DNA of 64,000 bases. It comes from Anoplopoma fimbria. Taxonomy: Eukaryota > Chordata > Actinopteri > Perciformes > Anoplopomatidae. The notes under the pieces were generated by a model. It had not been told where the DNA came from, made no database searches, and saw nothing but the letters and a program-made list of their open reading frames with translations. Location: assembly GCF_027596085.1 (NCBI RefSeq), contig NC_072472.1:19348680-19412679 (forward strand). Reading direction: 5' to 3'. Numbering within the stretch: the first letter of the stretch is position 1; every line of letters begins with the position of its first letter. Both the position numbers and the translations under genes were made by a program. This document shows, one piece after another, positions 56,387-64,000 of the stretch.

Positions 56387-59300
56387 CTGCAGAGCAGACA
56401 CAGTGGGTTAGACAGAAAGCAGTATAATTCATATATGCTGTGGGAGCGAAGATTTAGCAGAAAAACACATGAAGAAAAAATATGCTTTATACATTCAAAA
56501 TAGTTATTCATACAATCTTGTTTTTTCATTGAGAGCAAAACACCCCAATAAAACACAAAATTACTCCATTTGTATTCCGGACCGGCCAGCTGAGATCCAC
56601 TTGGTGGCAGTAGAGGTTTTGCAGAAAAGGCTTACAGTCTGGTGTGTAATTTAGATACTTCACCAGTGCTGAAGTACCTTTTGCACTGACACTTGATGAT
56701 TTGCAGCCTGGTGTTACATTTAAAAAAATAGATCATGACCTAGATAGTTTTAAGAGTCCAACAGTGGCTGACCAGTTCTTTTAATGTATTGAACAACAAA
56801 AGCGCTGATGACCTGCAATTGACTGAAACTTCTAATGCAGAATGACTCACGTCTCCTTAAATCCATTTGCACTCCTCATTTTAAAAACTCTGGGGTTCCC
56901 TAAAACGAAGCTCCCTCCCCCAGCACTTCTGCTGCGATCAGCTTTCTCAGACACCATCCTCAGCGCCCATGGAGCCAGAGAGAAGCTCACTTTTACAAAT
57001 TGAGTCAAGTCTCCCAGCCCCGTGCTGCCAAGCAGTTATTGACCGCGCTACTGGCTATCATTGCTGCTCTTAGTCATTCTGAGTGCCGGCTGGATTTCCA
57101 TTACAAAGCCAGGTGTCATAGAGGTTTTAAGCTTTCGGAGCGCCGGGGTCACTTGAAAAGCTTGAACTTGTGAAAGTGAGCAGCTCTCCAGAAAACTCAA
57201 CAAACATATCTTTTGTTACGCTCCATTGATTTCAGGAGATGTCCTTTTTTTTTAGCTGCTTTCGAGGGCGGAGGCTTCACAGTCAGCGGGAAACAGTACT
57301 CATGTGAAAGCAGCTCTTCTATAGCTGTATGATTCAAATCGATGGGTTTGTGTGGGCAGTGAAGGGTTGTGTTAGCAGCACAGGGGTGAGAAGGCAGGGA
57401 GCTTTCACTGATGTTCTAGTTGCACACTGGGGGCTTTGGGATTGACTGTTAGGAGGAGAAAAGGGATGAGAGGGAGGAAACAAAGAATGGGTGGAGGAGA
57501 GGTATCTCTTGGGTGTTGTTTGTGAGGCCTGGTGTCTCTCTGCGGAGTTCATTGAGGGTCTTCCTCTCTGCCTGACCAGGTCAGAGTGGCCCCGTGTTTT
57601 ATCTGCCGGGGCCCAGCGACTGGAAGCTCACCGCCTAATGACGCTTTAATGACCTTCTTCATCAAACTACCGTTGGCTTTTGTGGAAGAAACACAAAGGC
57701 GCTACCGTTTCGCTCCCTAGACAAGTCTACTTCCCTGCTACTCTGAAATGATGGAAACAAAAGAAAACTCCAGTCACAAAAGTAGAACGGATAAGTGATC
57801 AACAACACAGCATAACCCCCTAATAATCAAGACGGGAATGAAATGCAGGCAGTGGCTTCTAACAAGTGTCAGGTAAGCAGGATGAGGATTGTTTTGTTTT
57901 TTTAATGCAGGGCGGGAGTCTTGATCAGATAAACGGCAGCTCGGGCTGCCTGGATCTCTGCAAGCCTTTAATGAGGGAAGAAATGTGGAAACACTCTAAA
58001 ATCAACCTCATATCAGAGGCTAACACAATCATGGATCAATTTCATCCTTCAGATCTGAGAGGGATGAAAGCAAACCAGAGTGCATTTACACATCTTAAAG
58101 GGGAACTTCAGCGATAACACACATCAAAGTCTGTTTACAGGTAGCGGGGTGTACTGCTGTTGTATGAAGCCTTTTTGTGGCTCCAGAGGGAGCTGCGTGA
58201 AGTTTGATTAAACGCGTGATGTCACTTGAGTCAGAACGGCATGGGGCTGAAGACTACAAGCTTGAAAAATCGGAAAAACTCACGGGATGTGGAGATAGAA
58301 AGAAGTGAGATTACCAGACCTTTGTAGCTCAAGGCTACATTAGCAGCATACTACTATTATAACACAAATTAATCTGCAAAAGTAACGGTTGGCAATGAAA
58401 GTTTTGACAAGAAACCATAATGTGTAGGAAAAAAAAGATTGCTGTAGAGGATGCGTAATACAGAACAATGATGTCTATGTTTTGCGACAAACCCTCAATT
58501 AAGGTTGAGAAAAAACATGAAACAGAATTTCCACTACAGGGTGGAAAAAGGTAATTTCAACAGGTTCTTACATGGAGCGGTAATCTAATCCCTTGAAGAA
58601 CGGGCAGTGTGATGAAAGAGGCTGACATGACACCAAAGATGACATGCAGGAAGACTGAAGACGAAAAAAGGGTTCATTACTTGTACAGCCAGGAGAGCGA
58701 TGTGCACGTGGACTCCCACTTAACAAGTCAAACTGACATCTCTGGCTAGGATAAGAAAGAGGTTACAAAAAATAACATAAACATTCTGAAAGGAAAGGTA
58801 GAGCAGTGGAGCCTATTTTATATGTCTCACTTCTTGAGAGTTATAGTGTAAATATATATATATTTTTAAATACATAATAATAATTAATGATAATAATAAT
58901 AATAATAAAAATAATTAAATAGCTGAACAACAAACATGGCTTTTGTTTTGATATTTAAAATAAATACATAAATAAATGACTCCACACCCCAACGATTTTT
59001 GTACAGTCAAAGGTTTTAAATAGCTGTCCACACTAGCCACCAGGCAGTAAAATAAAGCTACAAGTGTTTCCATCAATTACCCCCCTAATAGACCCAAACA
59101 GTGGACAGTTTACTGACCTTCCAACCCCCAATTAATGCTCTGCATTTGTAAGAGCTCAAGACAGGGAGAGGAGAGTCCGGACCTCTCTCTCCACAGAGAG
59201 GAATAAAAGTGAAGGGGTGTGGAGAGAGTGTCAGCCCCGATCAGATGAGATCCGCTGAGTACGCCAGGCTATCATAATGTCTCCGAGATGATGAGACAGT

Positions 59301-62070
59301 GAATAATGGAGAGACATCCAGTTAGCTGCATGGCACTAATGTGTCCCAGTTTCACTGCAAACTTTACACACAGTGCAGAGAAGAGAGTAAGGGGTCGAAT
59401 TAGTTTTTCGTTTATCTTATTTAAACTTAAAAAGGAATCTGAACGTGTTTATATGCGGAAGTGACCGATATTTGTTCCGCATTAATTAAAGTTTCTTGAA
59501 TCACTTTCTCACTCGCAGTGTTGTTATTTTCGACAAACTTACAGTCTGTTAATATTGATGACTTGCTTTCTCAATACTGACAACTTGTTTGAATGCACAC
59601 TTCAGCAGCTTTGAAGAGCACACAAGGCTTCAGACTGAGGGAGTAATATATTGATCTGGGAAGGCAAAACAGCCAGAAGCAACCAGGAGCACTAGATTTT
59701 CATTGTTCAGCGTCGGCTTCAGCCTGTTTTCACAGGTAGCCGCAAGGCTGCGGAGGCCTTTGTGTGCGCTAATGAATAGAAAATACCTTCATGTGCCTGC
59801 TTCTCTGTTTTTGTGTGAAGGTTTTTATTTTTTATTTTGTGTGTGCATCCGAGGAGAGCCGCAAAATTTAATCAAAACATTGTACTACCATACAAAGACT
59901 CCGTGCAGCTTAGTGCCACTAAATGAGCTAAATTAGCCTTGAATCTCGTTCTCAGCGGTGTAGCAAGGAATGGAAAGCTGCTCACAGAGACGGTGAAACG
60001 GGCTCACAGATAGAAAAGAGATTGAATGGGTTTGCGGGTCGGGAAGGTGTGCGATAACCTGGCGTCCAAGCGTGACAAGGAATCACTTTCAACACAGGCG
60101 CCTTGCACCCGACTCACTGGCTTAGATTATTACACAAACCTAGAGACACACCAATCATAGGATCGCTCATGTGTTGTATTACAATGTGGGAACCCGAGTT
60201 CAGCTGTAGCGTCGTCTGGAATCTATACTCTTCAGTCGGAGAATGTCAGAAATCCAATATACTGTAGTCGCAGACATTCATACACCTTGTATCTAATATA
60301 GAATTTCATTCTTCCCAAGATATTACTGGTTCAATTCTGTGAGCTTCAAGGGCCCTTTCATTACAATTTCAAGACCTCTGCTTCGGATCAAACTCTATTT
60401 CCACCGTGTGTGACTGTCGTAACTCTGTTAGCGATGGGAAGAAGGGTTGAGTTCAACTCAATAGGAAATGTCTACTGTAGATGCAATGCTCTTTGATTTC
60501 TGCTTTACCCTAGTGTCATTTTTCTGTTTGCTCCCTCTGACAAACACTCTACAAACTATTATTTTTGTTATCATAGATAAAAAATATCATGAGATAAATA
60601 CATACAAAGAAAAGGCATCTTAAATGGGAAACTGTGTGTAATTTAAAGATATGCAAAATATCTGACAGTACAAACTAGTAGCCAAATTGAAGCTTTGGTT
60701 TTGTGTCACCTGGATTATTACTCAGTAGTTTTGTAGAATACTAAATAAAGGAAAAACTGGTCCTTTAACTGAGATACACGGTTAACTAATCCAGAATAAT
60801 GCAGCTTGTGTAGGTCTTTCTTATGGGTTGAGAACAAATGTTACTAAAATATATGACGGCCTCGAATGTCTTGTATTGAAGTGAAAAATTGATCACTGTA
60901 TTTGTTGGTGGTTTTATTAGGAGAGTCATAACAACAGCTTCATTTATTTTTTAACAAGAACTACCCTAAAGAGCAGTTACACAAAAGACCAGTGCTTTTT
61001 GGGCTTCTGTTTTTATGCCTCAAGTTTGGCTTTAAAGCATACCCTGCTTTATCATCTATTTTACTCTACATGGGACCATAATTTAGTAAATGAACATCAT
61101 GCATTAATTATTGAGACCATAAATGTATGTTTACAATGTTTATCTTGTATTAAATCAAGTGAGAAGTAGGGTCATTTTCTCATAGACTTCTATTCAATCT
61201 GACTTCCTTTAGCAACCAGTGGAGTCGCCCCCTGATGGCCAGTAGAGAGAATGCAAGTTTAAGGCACTTCCACATTGGCTTCACTTCTCGGATAAACTGT
61301 TATTCAGGACGGCATGCTGCGAGAGGTTATTTTACTTTACTATATCAGTTAATAATTTATACGGTTGAAAAAAATAATAATACGCGAAAAGAGCATTCCT
61401 TTAATAATGAATAAGTATTATTTGGTGTGAGGGCTGCATGGGCTTTCTATGTTATATCTTTTGTGTTGTGTTATCTGAATTGTGTCACTGGTCACTGTTT
61501 AATTCACAGTAGACGTTTGTAACGGCTTGTTATGTAAGTACATTGTGATGAGGAGTGTGAATGTGTATTTCTGTATTGCCACCATGCAAACAGTGTACTC
61601 TGCAGGAAGATTACCCTCTACAATGCAAAAGCTAATGTGGATTTTAATAAACAAACTTACATAAAATATACTAAGTGCACTAATTATTGCCGCCCCTGGC
61701 TCAGACAGAGAGATGTCTACCACGCAGTTAAACACAGTGGCCTTGTACTGAAGCAGGGCGACTCACTGTCTAAACAAAATTTACAGCTGAACGGTCGCTT
61801 AGTTCACCAACAGTCTACTAACTAACGGTCTTTGTGTTCTCCTTTATTAAGGATGGACACTTTAAAGTGCTTTATAATGAGACGTCAGCAGGAGTAAGAC
61901 ACTTACATTGAAAAATAAGACAGGACAGGTTATACAATATACGTTTAAAGCCTTGCAGCCAGCGAGAAGTCGGATATATTAGAAGAGACTAATGCGCTGC
62001 TTATCTTCTCGGACCTACAAACCAGACAGACAAACAGACAGACAGCCCCATTGGGACGAAAGCAGTCAGA
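56387..62070. other. Non-coding stretch, probably intron or upstream region of the LHFPL7-like gene
   Basis: No exon is firmly supported. A possible 83-base exon lies at 58572-58654 on the minus strand but does not match the phase of the last exon. The text at 58096-58260 resembles a dispersed fish repeat (GGCTCCAGAGGGAGCTGCGT). The part at 57590-57700 is non-repetitive and may be a conserved enhancer. AT-rich simple sequence occurs at 58850-58975. Confidence 0.45.
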
Positions 62071-62125
62071 CTCTTCTTGTAATGTTCTTTTGTATTCACG
62101 CTACAAAAGAACATTACAAGAAGAG
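62071..62125. repeat. Perfect 24-bp inverted repeat with a 7-base loop
   Basis: The left arm (62071-62094, beginning CTCTTCTTGTAATG) is perfectly complementary to the right arm (62102-62125, ending CATTACAAGAAGAG). The loop is TTCACGC. Complementarity stops abruptly on both outer sides. Such a perfect hairpin suggests a recent template-switch event or a transcribed hairpin. I have no sign of a host gene here. Confidence 0.95.
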
Positions 62126-63010
62126 CCACAGTGGTCCTTTGGGTGTCACCAGCACCCACTGCTTACTCTCCCTCCTGAAAAAGACTTCTCATGCGGCTGC
62201 TGTCCAGACGTGGACATTATCTGCTCTCTACTTCAAAGACACGTGAATGAGCACACGCATTAGTCTGTGGCCCGACACCACCACAGACTTGTTTGATGTC
62301 ACATTACCTCGCACGCCGAAGACATAAGCACACAAGGCAGTGGGTGTGAAAAAAACCAACATATTTTATTTTCTCTGCCTCCCAAAGAGGTTGCTTGCCT
62401 TCTTCCAGGCGTAGGTGTAGGCGAATGCGAAATACAACAACAAAACATGTGTAATAAATCTGGATTTGCCAACGCAGTGCTCGTTTGTTTATGTTGCCTT
62501 GCGTGTTTGTCATTGATGAAACATGGTGACAGGAAACATATGCCCGGAAAACGGGCTGAGAGATGTTGCTTAATTACGGATGCAGGCCCAAAGCTATACA
62601 TCAGCAGCTGCTGTTCTACGACGGTGTCTTCCTCCACCACGTTCTTTATCATCTAGTCTCACGTTCTTCTGTTCCATAAGTGATTTTTCCATGAACGGAG
62701 CAGGTGAGCTGATCCCGCTCTAGTCCCTATGTAGTACTAATAACCCAGATGTGATCAGGCTAAGCTGATGTAAATGAGGTGCTGATTTACAGCAACAGCC
62801 TATGGCAGTAAACACAGAGTTACTGGTATATTGTATACATATAGTAGGAACATCCAGTGTTTGCATATACACACAGTCAACGGTGCAGGAAAAGAGTGTC
62901 ACAAAAACACTTGAGGGTCAACAGCGGTTTCACAAGTAAATCCAAACGATTAAGCTCTTAACTGCATAATTTAATCATTGTGTGTACAAGCTGGAAGTAC
63001 ACACAGCGTA

Positions 63011-63034
63011 TGTGTGTGTGTGTGTGTGTGTGTG
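63011..63034. repeat. (TG)n microsatellite
   Basis: About 24 bases of TG repeat, too short to be notable. Confidence 0.85.
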
Positions 63035-63867
63035 TTCGGTAATGAAAGCATAACAAAAGGGCAGTGGATAACAGCGGTGTGTCTCTAGGAAATTGCCTTT
63101 TCACCGGCCGCACACAAGGAGTATTTCCATTTCCAGCCCCCCTCCTCTATCTCCAGGCGGATGGAAGATGGGGATGGATAATTTCTGTTTCTCTCTCACA
63201 CAGCGAGTGAGTGCAAATAGTTTTTTTTCCCCCCTCGACCTCCAGTCCGGCAGCAGGGAGGAGGAATTGGAGGGACGTCCAAAACAAAGATGTGACGGCG
63301 CATTAAGGAGATACCACAGTTAAAGATAGAAGGAAGAGCAGAGGAACATGTAAGAAGGCCACAAATGACGAAATCAATCGTCTTTAAAAGAAAATGAGTT
63401 TAAATAACAACTCAGCTCTTCATTCAGACCCCCCCCCCCATGAGTCCCCATTGCTAACGTATCTAAATGTGCATTGAGTTTGTTCCATTACTCCGACCCC
63501 TCCGTGTGCTCAAGGTGAGGAATCGTAGTGTAGTGGAGGATGAAAGTTTTTTGGGAGTTTGTTGGGAGTTGAACTGTGCCAGCAATGAATCTCCAGGTAG
63601 TCAGCTGGGACCTGGCGAAGCGTGGGCACAAACAGCAGGGACTCCATCCTAATGTGATGAGCTGTGCTCTAGTCTGCACACAGCCATGTTGATAATTAAG
63701 CTCAGTGCGCCTCTGGGAAATTATGCTAATGACGCTCCTCCGACTGCCTACATTTTTCGGAAACATTCGGCTTAAGGTGATCACGTACACAGCGGCGACT
63801 TAAACACTACTTCCTTAATAAATGTTTCTGAGGGCGATTTAAGGAGAAGAGGGAAAAAGGACAATGG

Positions 63868-63891
63868 GGAGAGAGAGAGAGAGAGAGAGAG
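63868..63891. repeat. (GA)n microsatellite
   Basis: About 24 bases of GA repeat in a purine-rich block. It gives an artificial Ser-Leu frame on the minus strand. Confidence 0.85.
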
Positions 63892-64000
63892 TGGAGAGAG
63901 GAAAAGGTCCGTTTTCAAGGATTTAATGAAGTGCTTTGGAAAGGACATTTCCAACAGTTTTAATGACAGCAAGTGAAAATAAAAGTTAACTTAAGCAGTT

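Larger units (their letters stand above)
62126..64000. other. Non-coding stretch to the window end
   Basis: No gene is supported. It contains a short (TG)n tract (about 63011-63034), a C-run (63430-63439), a (GA)n tract (63868-63891) and a non-repetitive AT-core-rich block at 63680-63760 (GTTGATAATTAAGCTC, GAAATTATGCTAATGACG), which looks like a possible enhancer. Confidence 0.5.

Overview
The window is vertebrate nuclear DNA, almost certainly from a ray-finned (teleost) fish and probably a percomorph. The reasons are spliced genes with GT-AG introns, very long (CA)n tracts, a Tc1-family transposon, a fish-type LINE with a GATG-unit tail, hAT-like MITEs, and promoter regions rich in GCTAGC/TTAGC words. 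There are no prokaryotic operons, CRISPR arrays or phage genes.

Layout. 1-25.7 kb: no gene that I can support. It holds repeats: two MITE-like elements, a 5'-truncated LINE with clear target-site duplications, a LINE fragment, a degenerate tandem repeat and simple repeats. Some stretches may be regulatory. 25.7-38.2 kb, minus strand: a complete rps6ka4 gene (MSK2 kinase), 18 coding exons and 793 codons, with a probable long 3' UTR. One intron carries a full Tc1-type transposon with an intact 346-residue DD34E transposase and near-identical 216-bp terminal inverted repeats. 41.0-48.2 kb, minus strand: a complete stip1 gene (Hop co-chaperone), 14 coding exons and 543 codons. A three-unit heat shock element lies next to a TATA-like box just upstream. 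50.7-53.6 kb, plus strand: a complete spata22 gene (meiotic recombination factor), 7 coding exons and 381 codons, head-to-head with stip1. 53.9-56.4 kb, minus strand: the last coding exon and probable 3' UTR of an LHFPL7/TMEM211-like tetraspan gene, whose 5' exons I could not find. 56.4-64 kb: no supported gene, but one perfect 24-bp hairpin.

The genes do not form a pathway. MSK2 is a nuclear MAPK-activated kinase, Hop passes clients from Hsp70 to Hsp90, SPATA22 works with MEIOB and RPA in meiosis, and the LHFPL protein is a four-pass membrane protein. stip1 and rps6ka4 are also close neighbours in human (11q13), which supports calling the kinase rps6ka4 rather than rps6ka5.

I found no clearly new biological system. 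The observations most worth following are a (UG)53 tract that takes the place of the polypyrimidine tract at an rps6ka4 splice acceptor, the possibly active Tc1 copy, the compact heat-shock promoter of stip1, the perfect hairpin at 62.07 kb and an unassigned ORF at 49.1-49.6 kb. Exon boundaries were derived by hand from reading frame, GT-AG sites and remembered family sequences; no search was run.
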